From assembly GCF_963576675.1 (NCBI RefSeq), contig NC_088918.1:68349001-68413000 (forward strand): a stretch of DNA of 64,000 nt, read 5' to 3'. Positions 21,226 through 33,225 of this stretch are shown piece after piece. The notes beneath the pieces were generated by a model. That model ran no database searches. It was not told the DNA's origin and saw nothing but the letters and a program-made list of their open reading frames with translations. Numbering within the stretch: the first letter of the stretch is position 1; every line of letters begins with the position of its first letter. This DNA is from Euphorbia lathyris. Taxonomy: Eukaryota > Streptophyta > Magnoliopsida > Malpighiales > Euphorbiaceae. Position numbers and translations under genes: made by a program.

Positions 21226-22964
21226 ATGGCTGAAAACAGCACTCGGTTTCTCCCAGGAAACCAGACAACTCAGATCTTACCTGAGGGGCTGTCCATTACT
21301 CGGCCTCCCCTATTCTTCGGGTCTAACTACACCTTCTGGAAGAATAGGATGAAAAACTTTATTCAGGCAACAAATATGAGTGCATGGCTTTCAATAGTCC
21401 AAGGCCTATTTGTTCCTGTTGAAGTTGTGGCTGGCCAAACAGTTGTCAAAGCTGAGGCCAAATGGATAAAGGATGATCTCAAGAAGCTACAAAATCACGC
21501 TTCAGCTATAAATATGCTTCACTGTGCGCTTGATGCTGCAGAATATAACAAGATATCAGGGTGTGAGTCAGCGCAAGAGATCTGGAAGAAGCTGGAGGTC
21601 ACCTACGAAGGAACCAACAAAGTGAAGGAGTCCAAGGTGAACCAGCAGATGAGACTATACGAGCTGTTCGAAATGGACGATGATGAAGGAATCTCTGACA
21701 TGAATGCAAGGTTTACAAACATCATCAACGAGCTCAAGAGACTTGGGAAGATCTTCACTGAGGAAGAACAAGTCAAGAAGATTCTTAGGAGTCTTCCTAA
21801 AAACTGGCAAGCAAAGAAGACCGCTGTTGAGGAAGCTCAAGACTTAACCACCTATAAGTATGATGAACTCATCAGCTCACTGCTGACCCATGAGATCTCG
21901 ATGAAGAATTTCGAGGTGAAGGAAAAGTCTGAAGACAAGAAGCAAAAGTCTCTTGTCATGAAAGTTGACTCCACTGATGGAAGCTCAACAGACGATGAAG
22001 AGATGGCTATGTTTACCAGAAAGATGAAAAGGCTGTTCAAAAAGAATGACATATATTCTAAGAAGCCTTATAAAAAGTTTGATAAGTACAAAGCTGACTC
22101 CAGCGACAGCAAGTACAAGAAGGACAGCTCAAAGACCATTACTTGCTTTGAATGTCATCAAACTGGCCATATCAAGTCAAGCTGCCCCTCGATGAGGAAA
22201 GAAAGAACGGCAAGAAGGCAATGGTGGCAACCTGGAGTGATAGTGATGATTCATCATCATCTGAAGTTGATGCCACTGAGTCAGCGAAGATTTGTTTCAT
22301 GGCTGACGAACTTGCTGAGCTATGTGCTTCTAAGCATGCTGACCCCTCCATTGCATCTGATGATGCGGAACAGTCAACTGAGGTAATATCACTACCCTTG
22401 CTTAGAAATAAAATGGTAAATGCCCTGAGTGATCTTTACACACTTGTCAAAAAATGTAATAAAAAGGTTAGAGCACTCAGCAGGCGATGTGAAGAGGTTG
22501 AGGAGGTCAAACTGAGTGACCTTCGATATCTTCTTCAGGACAACTCAGATTTGCATAGTAACATTGGAATTATGCACAAGTTTGTCTCTGAGGTCCAATC
22601 AGATTCTAAGAAACTAAGAAAGGATGTCACATCCATTCAGAACCAACTAAAGGTTCCAAACAAAAGAAATATTCCTCTGAATGCTCAGTACTGAAGTACT
22701 GGTCAGCAGAGATGGAATCCTCAGCGGAATGTCCAGTGTGACTTCTGTGGGAAGAAAGGACACACCACAAAGGTGTGCTGGCGCGCTCAGCACTGGGGTG
22801 CTGACCAGTCAGTAAGAAATCCTAAACGGAAGGTCAGTTGTGACTTCTGTGGAAAGAATGGCCATATTGTCCAAGTATGCCGCCATAAAATAAAATATGA
22901 TGCTTTACCTGTTGAACCTAACAAGCAAGGACCCAAAAAGAATTGGGTACCTAAAAGTAACTAG
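21226..22964 (+). pseudogene. gag: gag polyprotein of Sirevirus B (broken)
   Basis: ATG at 21226 (MAENSTRFLPGNQTTQIL), followed by the copia gag core with YTFWKNRMKNFIQATN and VKKILRSLPKNWQAKKTAVE. Three CX2CX4HX4C zinc knuckles follow: CFECHQTGHIKSSC (about 22144), CDFCGKKGHTTKVC (about 22739) and CDFCGKNGHIVQVC (about 22841). A missing base near 22200, just after the first knuckle, shifts the frame, and the gag sequence continues in the frame of 22152-22694. A TGA at 22692-22694 stands where element A has CGA. The terminal segment ends GPKKNWVPKSN with TAG at 22962-22964, an end shared by all three Sirevirus copies here. Gag packages the RNA into the particle. This copy cannot make it. Confidence 0.85.
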
Positions 22965-22969
22965 TTACA

Positions 22970-25900
22970 TTGCAGGTAAGCCTGAGATGTGCTGAGAAGT
23001 CAAAGATGTGGTATATTGACAGCGCATGCTCGAGGCATATGACTGGTGATGAAACTCAGTTCATCACATTCGAGCGTAAACAAGGAGGAAGCGTAAGTTT
23101 TAGAGACAACAAAAAGGGTAAGATAGTAGGGTCAGGAACCATTGGAGGTAATCCTACTATTGAGTCAGTCTCCCTAGTCAGCGGAATCAAATATAACTTA
23201 CTCAGCGTAGCTCAGCTATGTGACAATGGGAGAAAAGTTATATTTGATGACACTGGATGTAAAATATTCGAGGGTAAAACTAATGAGTTAATTTTAACTG
23301 CCCCTCGCATTGATAATGTCTTCATGCTGAACTTAGAGAAAAAGTTTTCAAAAACTGTATGCTTAGTTTCAAAGGAAGAAAATTCCTGGCTATGGCACAT
23401 GAGACTTGGTCATGTAAGCATGGACCTCCTGGCCAAATTAGCAAGAAAGCAATTGGTTGAGGGACTGCCAAAACTTAAATTTGAAAAAGATCAACTATGT
23501 CATGCTTGCCAAGCTGGAAAACAAACCAAACAATCTTTTCATAGTAAAAATATTGTCTCAACTAAGCGTCCGTTAGAGTTACTACACTTGGATCTCTTCG
23601 GTCCAGTCCAGCCGCTGAGTCTGGGTGGAAGAAGATTTTCCTTGGTCATTGTAGATGACTTCTCTCGGTACACTTGGATCATCTTGCTGAGTAGCAAGGA
23701 TGAGACCTTTGAGACATTTTCAAATTTGGTTAGAAAACTTGAAAATGATAAAGACCTAAAATTGGCTCACATCCGAAGTGATAATGGTAGAGAATTCAAA
23801 AACCAACAGTTTGTTGAATTCTGTGAAGCCAGCGGCATTGACCATAATTTTTCTGCTCCTAGGACGCCTCAACAAAATGGGGTTGTTGAAAGGAAGAACA
23901 GAACCTTGGTTGAAATAGCCAGGACAATGCTGAGTGAGCATAGGCTTCCAAAGTACTTTTGGGGAGAAGCTGTTAACACAGCGTGCTATATTCTTAATAG
24001 GGCTCTTGTTAGACCTATACTAAAGAAAACCCCCTACAAACTTTGGAAAGGACGAAAGCCCAACATTGGATACTTTCGTGCCTTTGGCTGTAAATGTTTT
24101 ATTTTAAACACCAAAGATAGCCTAGCTAAGTTTGACTCAAAAGCTGATGAAGCTATCTTTTTAGGCTACTCAACAAACAGCAAAGCATACAGAGTTTTCA
24201 ATAAACGAACTCAAGTTTTAGAAGAGTTAGTACATGTTGAGTTCGACGAAACTAACCCTGCAGGAAGATATCTGCCGCTGACCGAGGATGATCCACACTC
24301 AGTACCCGCTGATTAAGATACAGCCGCTGAGTCATTCCCTCAAGGGCTGACCAAAGGTAAAAGTGAACCTCAAATTGTTTTCACTGACCAGTCTACACCT
24401 GCAGAGACTGTTGAAACACAAACAGCACAAGACATCAATCTACCAAAGGAGATAAGGATACCAAGAGGACACTCAGAGAGTGCTATTCTTGATGCCGCTG
24501 AGAATACCCTGATGACAAGAAACCAACTCAGGAGATACCTCAGCAACGTAGCCTTCGTCTCAGTTCAGGAACCAAAGAACTTCGTTGATGCTGAGGAAGA
24601 TGAATTCTGGATGAGCGCAATGCAAGAGGAACTTGACCAATTCAGAAGAAACGATGTATGGGAGTTAGTGCCACATCCAAGGAGTCAGAAGACCATTGGA
24701 ACAAGATGGGTCTTCCGCAACAAGCTGGATGAGTAAGGAAATATAGTCAGGAACAAAGCAAGGCTTGTAGCTCAGGGCTACAGTCAGTAAGAAGGTATTT
24801 ACTACGGTGAGACCTTTGCCCCAGTGGCAAGGCTAGAGGTTATTAGAATTTTATGCGCTTATGCAAGTTACATGAACTTTAAACTGTTTCAAATGGATGT
24901 TAAGAGTGCATTCCTTAATGGAGTTATAAACGAGGAAGTTTATGTTAATCAACCTCCAGGGTTTGAGGATCCTAAATTCCCAAACCACTTTTATAAACTC
25001 AAAAAGGCTCTGTACGGCCTCAAGCAAGCACCACGTGCTTGGTATGAGAGGCTGACCAGTTTCCTGCTAACTAGAAACTATGTCAGAGGCAAAGCTGATA
25101 CAGCCTTATTCATTAAGAGAAAGGGTAAAGATACCCTGCTGGCTCAAATATATGTTGATGATATCATTTTCGGTGCTACTAATGAGTCAATGTGCAAGGA
25201 ATTTAGCAAGCAAATGCAGACTGAGTTTGAAATGTCAATGATGGGAGAACTCAACTTCTTCCTTGGACTTCAAATCAAATAAGGGAAAAATGGCATCTTC
25301 ATCAGTCAAGCTAAATATGCCAAGGAGATATTAAAGAAATATGATTTTGAAAATTGCAAGCCAATATCTACTCCTATGGGCACTGACACTGTCCTTTGTG
25401 CTGACGAGAATGGTAAGTCGGTAGACAGCAAATTGTATCGAGGTATGATAGGCTCTCTACTTTACTTAACAACAAGTAGTCCGGACATTCATTTCTCAGT
25501 ATGCTACTGTGCTAGATATCAATCTAACCCTAAGGAATCTCATTACATAGCTGTAAAAAGAATCCTTAGATATTTGCAAAGCTCAGTGAATGCAGGTTTA
25601 TGGTATCCCAACACTCATGGTTTTACACTCGTTGGATACACTGACGCTGACTATGGACGAGACAAGCTTGAATGAAAAAGCACCTCTAGAGGATGTCACT
25701 TCTTAGGAAGCTATCTTGTATCCTGGTTCAGTAAGAAGCAGGCGTCAGTAGCCTTGTCTACCACTGAAGCTGAGTACATTGCTGCTGGACACTGTGTTGC
25801 TCAAGTCCTATGGATTAAGCAACAGCTTGAAGACTATGGTGTTCAAACAAAGACAATTGAGGTCAAATGTGACAACAAAAGTGCAATTGATCTATCAAAG

Positions 25901-26098
25901 AACCCAATTCAGCATAGCAGGATGAAGCATGTCAGCATAAGACATCACTTCATTAGAGACCATGTACTCAAGGGTGAGATAAAGCTGACCTATGTCCCAA
26001 CGGATGAGCAGCTTGTGGATATCTTCACAAAGCCACTGGCTCGTGAGCAGTTCAGCATACTGAGAGAAGCCATTGGTATGTTTAATCCTCTTCAGTAA
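22970..26098 (+). pseudogene. pol: pol of Sirevirus B: protease, integrase, RT, RNase H (several stops)
   Basis: The frame opens without an ATG one frame away (-1) from gag. Protease: MWYIDSACSRHMTG. Integrase: zinc region with WLWHMRLGH and CHACQAGK, catalytic region LDLFGPVQP, VDDFSRYTW, SDNGREFK and PQQNGVVERKNRTLVE (the D, D and E are visible). [47 protein letters not shown] and the catalytic QIYVDDIIFGATN. RNase H: GYTDADYGRD, STTEAEYIAAG, CDNKSAIDLSK and DIFTKPLAREQF. In-frame stops: TAA 24314, TAA 24734, TAA 24788, TAA 25280 and TGA 25673. At each of these at least one sister copy has CAA or CGA. Otherwise the sequence is well preserved. Confidence 0.9.
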
Positions 26099-26490
26099 AT
26101 TCCAGCTCTTAATATGTATTCATGCTGAGTGAATTACCATGTTGAATGACTTATGCTATTACTTGCTGAGTGGATAGATGTATGCTGAGTGTTTAATGCT
26201 AAATGAATGAATATCACATACTGAGCAAATATGCGCACTGAGTAGTTATCTCAAACTGAGCAACCAACTACTTAAACCATCCGTTTGTATAAAACTGACT
26301 ACTCAGAATATAGAACGTTTAGAATTCTAAACGCTGAGTACAAGATCAGTTGCATTTAATGCTAAAGCACACGAATAGCCACCTAGGATGACGTATGCGC
26401 CGAATGTGTCATAAATGCCAGGATCATTGTCGGTTGACAATCCCAAGGCAAAACTGACACATGGATTCGATAAGATCCACCTTTCACAGC

Positions 26491-26498
26491 TATAAATA
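26491..26498 (+). promoter_or_regulatory. TATA box of ORF3 in element B
   Basis: TATAAATA lies 103 bp upstream of the ORF3 ATG (26601), inside the roughly 500-bp spacer after pol. The spacer is packed with CTGAG/CTCAG: I count eight in 26101-26340. The matching boxes in A and C make chance unlikely. Confidence 0.6.
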
Positions 26499-26600
26499 AT
26501 GGGAAATCCCCATTTTTATCTCTTTACGCTTACCGAATTCTCTGGCATAAGCACTTTCTCTCTAAAAACTCTCAAAACTTCCAAATCCCTCTCTGAAACT

Positions 26601-29447
26601 ATGACTAAGGTTCCCGTGAACATCTCCGGTGCCGGTCACCCTAAGACCAGTTCCGATGAACCTTCCAGGCATTCTACTCCACCTGAAATGACTAAGGCCA
26701 CTACACCGAGCAAAGGAAAAGCTGGCCAAGCCACCTCCTCTAAAGGAAAACCGACCAAAGTCGGAACCTATACGAAGGTCTACGAAGACGTTAGAGAGTG
26801 CAAGATAGACTTCTCAAGATGGTTCTCTGAGGCTTTCGTAGAAACCAAGCAACCATTCTGTGAATGGATATCGAAGAATGGCTGGACGGAGCTGTTCTCA
26901 ATCAGAGACCCAACTTACCCTGACTTAGTAAGGGAATTCTACCATAATCTGTGGGTTACTGACAATAACCAGGACTACCTAGTAACTGTGGTAAAAGAGA
27001 AAACAATCTTCGTCAACCCTACCTACCTTGCCAACTTGCTCAAACTGAAAAATGAAGGAACAAAACTGAGGAGGAAGGGTGATCATGAAGGAACTGGGTA
27101 CTTAGCCACCTTCTGCAAGCCCGCTGGCCATTTTGGAGAAATCTCCAGTTCCTCAATGGGCCAGCACCAAAAGATGGCACACTACCTGCTGACCAATTAT
27201 ATCTTCCTGAAGATAAATTGCACTAGCTCAGCAACAAACTTCGAGCAATGCTTCATATGGCATATGCTGACCTACAAGCCCATCAATATGCCAGTTTTCT
27301 TAATTGCTGGCTTCCAAAGGAGCACTGGAACCTTAAGGCTGGGCTCACTCATCACCAGAATCCTCATAGACCATCAGATTGACCTATCCGAGGAAACTGA
27401 GGCCTAAGGCTCTGAGATCACAGCTGCTGCGCTGCGTGCCTTGAAGTTTAACCAACCAATTAAGAAAGCCAAAGGTGGTGATCAGCCTGCTGAGGAGACT
27501 GTCCCAAAGAAGGACGTAAAAACAAAGGCTTCAGCTGCCCGCAAAAGGAAAGCTGTTGGGACTCCTTCAAAAGATGCTGAGTCTCCGGCCAAGAAGCTGA
27601 AGTCAGTTGCTCAAAAAGGTCAGGAGAGACCTAAGTCAGTTGAGAAGAGAAGCAGGTAAGATGAGCCTGATACAGAAGAAAGAATGGATGATGATGAGCA
27701 ACCTCTGAAGAAGAAGAAGTCTTCAGAGCTGACCCCTATTGATGCTATCCCCACTGACTTTATTAATCCTAGTGACTCTCACTTCACACAATGTCAGGGA
27801 ACTGAAACTGAGCAACAAGAAGATGATGTACAACTGGATGATCAGTTCATCACACAGGTTGAAGAAGAGCTAGAAGAAGACGAAGGGAATGATCAACAGG
27901 AGGAAGAAGAAAGTGGTCAGGATGACACTGAGGAGACAGCCAGTAAAGAGGAAGTTGCTGACCCAACTAATACTGAGTTGGCTGCAAAAGAAGACCAAGA
28001 ACAAACTGACCAGCTCCATGCTGATCAAGAAGAGACTTCTCCTCCTCACTCAGTAGAGTCTATCCCAGTTGACACTACACCTCCTCGAAGAAGAAGACTA
28101 GTAAAGGCAAGTCAGACAACTGTCATTGACCTTCCTATTCAGAAGCCGACCAAAGATCCTTCTTCGCTTAAGCTAAAGTTTTTCAGTAAACAAACTCCTT
28201 CTTCTCAACCAGCTTCTCTTGAAAAGCAAGCCTCTGTTTCTTCACTAAAGGAACAAGCCGACTTGAATGCTTCTGCCAACTCTACAAGCCAAACTGAGCA
28301 AGTTCTCGCTAAACCTGCTGCTCCAAGCACTGTGCTGACTCAGGACATTCCTTCCCCTGTCAGCACTGAAACCATTCGGATTACTTCTTCACCAACAATC
28401 ATTCATGCCGATCAATCATCTCTCCAAGAAAACCAAGTGCATATTGAAAACCCCCTTCCAGTCACTGACCATGTCGTCCCTGAGAAAAATCCCACTCCTC
28501 CATCAACTGGTCACACTGAGGAAACTAGGCAACCTGATGAAAGATCACTCAGCTATCTGCATGCCACCGAGTCTGGTAGATAACTAATCAACTCGGTGCA
28601 GTCATTAATCAAGGATCTTCATCAAAATGCTGAACCTACTGCTGGGTCTACCAACAATGCATCAACTCAGCTGTACCAAGTCACTCAGCTTTTAAATGAA
28701 GTTAAAGGACTGAAGGATCTGCTAAGTGATATGATCTCAATTCAATCACATCAGCCCAAGCAGGACTCAATAACGAAGCTGGCTGAGCTCCAACTGACAA
28801 CGGTTCAACATCTTAACACTCTTTAAGGACAATTCCAGACCTTGTCAGCTGTGAACACTCAATATGCAACTTCTGATGAAGTTAAGATGCTCTTTGCCCA
28901 GCTTCACACTAAGCAAACCAAAACCAACCATCAGCTGGCTTCCTACTCTCAATGCTCGGTGGAGCAAATTAGCGAAGCAGTTTGTTTGCTGAACTTGAAT
29001 AAGCAAGAGATGGACACCGACCAGATGAAGCAGAATGAGATTCTGGTCACTACCCAAAAGACTTTCACCCATGTGCGTCATAACAATATCTAGCGTCAAT
29101 ACTATGACTCAGCCCTGCTAAAGACATTTCATCAAGTTTTTGCTGCACTGTCAGATACAATTACTTGGGTGGGTAAGTCTCAAGCCTACATACTGAGCAT
29201 GCTCAGCGCAGCTGAACTCGGTATACCTAAAGAGGTGTTGGATGAAGGCGTTATTGTCTTCGACGGCATCAATGAAAGTGCTGACAAGCTTAAGGAGCTG
29301 TCCGCTGTACTGACCACCGCGGTCTTAACCGACTCCTTTAGAATTCCTCCTCCTCCCGATGCTGACAAAACGGGGGAGAAAGAACAAGCTAGAACTCAGC
29401 AGGAGGCTGCTAGAAGTAGTCAGTCTAAGCAAAAGAAGAAGAAATAG
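26601..29447 (+). pseudogene. Accessory ORF3 of Sirevirus B (broken by stops)
   Basis: ATG chosen at 26601 because copies A and C start at the same MTK. Residues 1-60 are a basic Ser/Thr-rich leader. From about residue 55 to 265 there is a folded domain with VYEDVRECKIDFSRWFSEAF, EWISKNGWTELFSIRDPTYP, DLVREFYHNL, SMGQHQKMAHYLLTNYIF and GTLRLGSLITRIL; it resembles the plant retroelement domain PF20167 (recalled, not searched). Then come Lys-rich and acidic regions and a Gln-rich C-terminus ending KQKKKK. In-frame stops: TAA 27405, TAA 27657, TAA 28581, TAA 28824, TAG 29091. About 950 codons in total, with no membrane segment. It may be a nucleic-acid or chromatin-binding accessory protein, which is inference only from charge and the absence of a signal peptide. 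Confidence 0.75.
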
Positions 29448-29993
29448 AAATAGGCTAACACAGTCTTCTTCTTTACTTTGTAGTTTCTATGTTTCTTTTT
29501 TTGCGTATCTTTTTGCTGTATATGCTGACTACTTTATTTCAATACAATACTTGCATCTTTTATCCAAACTTGAGTTATTTTATATGATGATGTGTATTAT
29601 GTTACTATGTATCTTCAAATACATCAACTGTGTTTACTGCTTATAATACTTGTTGATTGTATCCTATGCTGATAAAATGTTTGACATTGTCTTGTACGTT
29701 TATAAAACACTGTCTCGTAAGAACCATTGAACAATAAAATACTCAGCGCTCTCTGAATGTTAAATCTTCCGCTTAACACTGAGTAAAATAGAATATATTC
29801 CTTGAGCTGACCTATATCTGTAAACTGACCTTAGACTTACTCAATTAAACCTTAAAATGTTTAGAGTAAAACTAAGTCAGTAGCTCAACCCTGACAGGAG
29901 AGTCTGCTAAGTAATATTAGGTCAACAATCATGGGGGAGCTCAACACTGAGTTCTTCGCTGAATAGTTTTGCCAACATCAAAATGGGGGAGTT
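29448..29993 (+). other. 3' untranslated region and polypurine tracts of element B
   Basis: ATGGGGGAGCTC (about 29932-29943) and AAAATGGGGGAGTT (29980-29993), the second abutting the 3' LTR. The rest is AT-rich, non-coding and dense in CTGAG/CTCAG and CTGAC. Confidence 0.75.
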
Positions 29994-31333
29994 TGTTGAA
30001 ACACCTTTCCACATGATTTTGATTTGACAAAATTATCTAAGTAAAATTAAATATATTCTAAACACACTAAGTTTAAATGCTTTGATTTATTACACTAATG
30101 TGTTTGTTCAATGTTGAGTTAAATTGTTTATAAGACATAAAGACTAAAAGGCTTAAAGCCCAATACGGAAGTCAAAGCCCAAGTCAAACAGATCAAGACA
30201 ACTCGGCCCGCGTGTGCAAAACGTTGTCATTTGTACAAAACGCAGCTCAGCGAAAGAAGGATCGAGAAGACCTTCGTTGAACAACTTCGGAACGAAGCTG
30301 CTGAGTTGTATCGACAAAGAATACAAGACAGCAGCTGAGCAAGAACAACTTCCAGACAAAGTATTTCTACTTTGGGTAAAGTTCGGAAGACACAGAAAGC
30401 TGTCTAGTTGACCTTACCATAAATGGAGAGACATTCTGCCGGACTGACTAAAAGCTGCTCAGCACTGACCGAAGACAGAAGATACTTGAATCTGATTGGC
30501 CGAGAGCACTGAGCTGGACTGAGTGACAACGACAGGAAGCCGTTTCCCTCCAACGGTTATTTCAAAATTCGAAATAACTGATGCCTCAGACGTCTCTATA
30601 AATAGGGCCTTTCAGTGCTTCATTCAACACAGAACTTTATCAAGCCATTACGCTGACCAAAATTCTACTCAAAGTTCTGTGAGAAAAAGCAAAACAAATA
30701 CTTACACCAAATTCTATATCTTTCGTGTAAAAGTCTAGAGTGATTATTCAATCATCTAAAGTGTCTTAGCAATTATTGTTTAGGACAAATCTTTATCATT
30801 TCTAGAGATTAGAAAGGAGAGGCTGAGTACTCGGTTATAGTACTCAGCGAGAGATTAGGAGTGAGTAGAGGTATAGAGGAAGGTACTCTTGTTATACTCA
30901 GCTTCTAAGTTGTAAAAGGTTTGATGCTCTACCGTTAAAGAGCTCAGTAGAGAATTCGAAAGCTTAGAACGTGTTCCGGGGACAGGACGTAGGCTTAGAG
31001 GCCGAACCTGGATAAATCTGCTGAGTAACATCTTTCTAGCCTTAAACTCCTTAATATATATATTGCTTGCTTAAACAAAACTGACCAAGTAAAGAGGTCA
31101 CGCTGAGTTGTGTGTATTGAGTATCTGAGTTCAGGAATAGACTTAAGTGTTATCTCCTGACTCAAAGAAAGAAGCTGACTTAGTCACCAGTTGACTAAGC
31201 TAGTGTCTTAATTTACTCAGTGCGCTGTGTAATCCTTTTTCAAAGAAAAAGAAGTCAGCCTTAACGTACTAAAATTTAAACTAATTCCTATCCCCCCCTT
31301 GGAACTAACTTGTTACGTTATAAGGGACCAACA
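29994..31333 (+). repeat. 3' LTR of element B
   Basis: 1340 bp, same ends as the 5' LTR, TATAAATA at 30597-30604, GCTGAGTAC/GTACTCAGC at 30822-30848. Followed by the TSD CCCAT. Confidence 0.93.
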
Positions 31334-31609
31334 CCCATAGGGGTAGATATTGACTTGCAATTCTCAAGTTCATACTTCTTCAATATCTCCTTAGCATACT
31401 TAGTTTGACTGATGAAGATGCCATTTTTCCCTGGTTTGATTTGAAGTCCAAGGAAGAAGTTGAGTTCTCCCATCATTGACATTTCAAACTCAGTCTGCAT
31501 TTGCTTACTAAATTCCTTGCACATTGACTCGTTAGTGGCACCAAAAATAATGTCATCAACATATATTTGAGCCAGCAGGGTATCTTTACCCTTCCTCTTA
31601 ATGAATAAG
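31334..31609 (-). pseudogene. RT segment of Sirevirus A between two insertions
   Basis: Reads on the minus strand HLFIKRKGKDTLLAQIYVDD, IIFGATNESMCKEFSKQMQT, LNFFLGLQIKPGKNGIFI and ELENCKSISTPMG. It continues directly into 19823 once element B is removed, and into 33226 upstream once the solo LTR is removed. It contains the catalytic YVDD. Confidence 0.88.
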
Positions 31610-33225
31610 TGATAGGGGTCAAAAACCCCTATCTTTGGGTACGATTTTAGGACGGTTTTTAGCATTATTTCATGAATAAGCGAGCAATTCTCGCATTTAT
31701 ATGCTTTTGTGTGAGTTAGTTAGAAAGTGGAAATGTTTTATTTACTTTTCGTTGTTTAGGCTCGTTTTTTGGTTATTTTAGGCAAATATGGCCAAAATAG
31801 CATGTATGTTAAAATTCCATTATCTTTTATAGCTAATTGATCTGCCAAAAGTCGCACCAAACGGAGTGTCTACTCAAAATGAGCGATTGGCGGGTCAATT
31901 TAGCCTCGGAACTAATGTTATTTGGAGTTTTCGTGCATGTGCAGGCTAAAGCAGGAACAAGTTCGGGTGAAAATCGCGTCTCAGGGACCCCCGGCAGTCG
32001 CTTGGCGAATTGAGCATCGGTGAGCAGCCCAGGCGGTGCTTGGCGCGCAGCCCAGGCGCTGCTCGGTGAGCTGCCCAGGCGCTGCTCGGCGAGCTGCCCA
32101 GGCACTGCTCGCCGAGCAGGCCCTCAGGGGCCTTCTCGGGCGAGCTGGCCTGCGGGAATTGGTCAAAAATCTCAATTTTGACCCCACGACTCCACGACCG
32201 GTCCCCCGACTTCCCACTTGCATAAGGACACGAAATAGGTCAAAAAGAGGGCCCGAGCTACATCTATAAATAGAACTTTTCCATTGTAAATTAGATATCT
32301 TTTATCTTTGTAATTTTCTTAGCTTTCACTTTGAGAAATCCTCTCCACCTCCTCCATATCCTTCAAACCTCCATTGAAGACACCTCCGAAGCTCCGCTCA
32401 CCGAGGATTGCTCAAGCTCCATCCTTAAGTCCTAGGAAGATGTCTGCATTGGTAGACAGGTTCCCTGAAAGGGATTTTTCTTCTTTTATATTCTGTCTAG
32501 CCTCTGATCCATGTTATGAATCCTAGGCTCATTGTATCTTCGTGACAATACTTTCATCTTTGATATATATTATAGTTTTGTTTATTCAATTGTTTTAATG
32601 CTTTAATCTTTCTCTTACGCTTTGTTTGATTGGTTTAACTCATTCGATAATCCCAAAATTAAGTTGGCACATATTGCGAGCTGAATCTGACCTAGTCAGT
32701 GCCTATAGGATTGACGACCCTATAGAAGATTAAGCCCAAATTGCTGAGCCTTAGAGCTAGTTTTGGCCTTACAAGGGAATCACGAACTAGGGACCTCAGG
32801 AGGATAGGTAGGGTTAATCGCCTCGGACACAAATGACTTAGATTAGGTTTTAATTCTGTTGTCTAAACAATCTATTTTCATTATCATAGTATCCCTTCAC
32901 GTTCCTTCGGATAATTACATTGGTAAAAGATCACCTAGGAGTAGTTTAACTTAATTAGGGGTAGAGTAACTTAATTAGGCGTAGAATAACTTAGTTAGAA
33001 TTAGATAACTTAGCTAGGAGTGGTATAATTCAACCTAGGAGTAGATTAACTTAAGAAAAACCAAACACAAAACCCCCAAAGCCTAGATAACACCTGAGAC
33101 CAAGTAGCTCGATACTTGCAGAAATAAATCCTGTGGACGATACCTGGACTTTCCAGAAATTTATTACTTCATAACGACGGGGTACACTTATCCCTTAGCA
33201 AGTCTCCTTTACGGGAGGCGCATCA
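31610..33225 (+). repeat. Solo LTR (gypsy-type) inserted in element A
   Basis: 1616 bp with TGATAGGGG...GCATCA ends and a perfect TSD ATAAG (31605-31609 and 33226-33230). It has no internal domain and no second LTR copy. TATAAATA at 32265-32272 sets the sense strand as plus. The first bases form a perfect hairpin GATAGGGGT-CAAAA-ACCCCTATC (31611-31633). The phrase CGACGGGGTACACTT near the 3' end is, from memory, common in Tat/Athila-type LTRs. LTR-LTR recombination of a full element is the likely origin. Confidence 0.85.
32022..32113 (+). repeat. GC-rich 23-bp tandem repeat (4 units) in the solo LTR
   Basis: Four contiguous units of the type GAGCTGCCCAGGCGCTGCTCGG plus one base. It is very GC-rich in an AT-rich window and overlaps spurious long frames on both strands. 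Confidence 0.85.

Larger units (their letters stand above)
19824..31333 (+). mobile_element. Sirevirus-like copia element B (complete structure, plus strand)
   Basis: 11,510 bp with two 1340-bp LTRs, perfect TSD CCCAT (19819-19823 and 31334-31338), iMet-type primer site, gag, pol, ORF3 and double polypurine tract. It sits in the RT/RNase H junction of element A in the opposite orientation. The LTRs differ at roughly 30 positions by eye (about 2%), so it is a fairly recent insertion, but the coding regions carry about ten stops and one frameshift. LTR and ORF3 sequences differ clearly from those of A and C, marking a separate subfamily. Confidence 0.93.

Noticed and set aside
31833..32269. Ala/Arg-rich open frames on both strands
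   Set aside because: Produced by the GC-rich 23-bp tandem repeats of the solo LTR. Frames on both strands are a by-product of composition.
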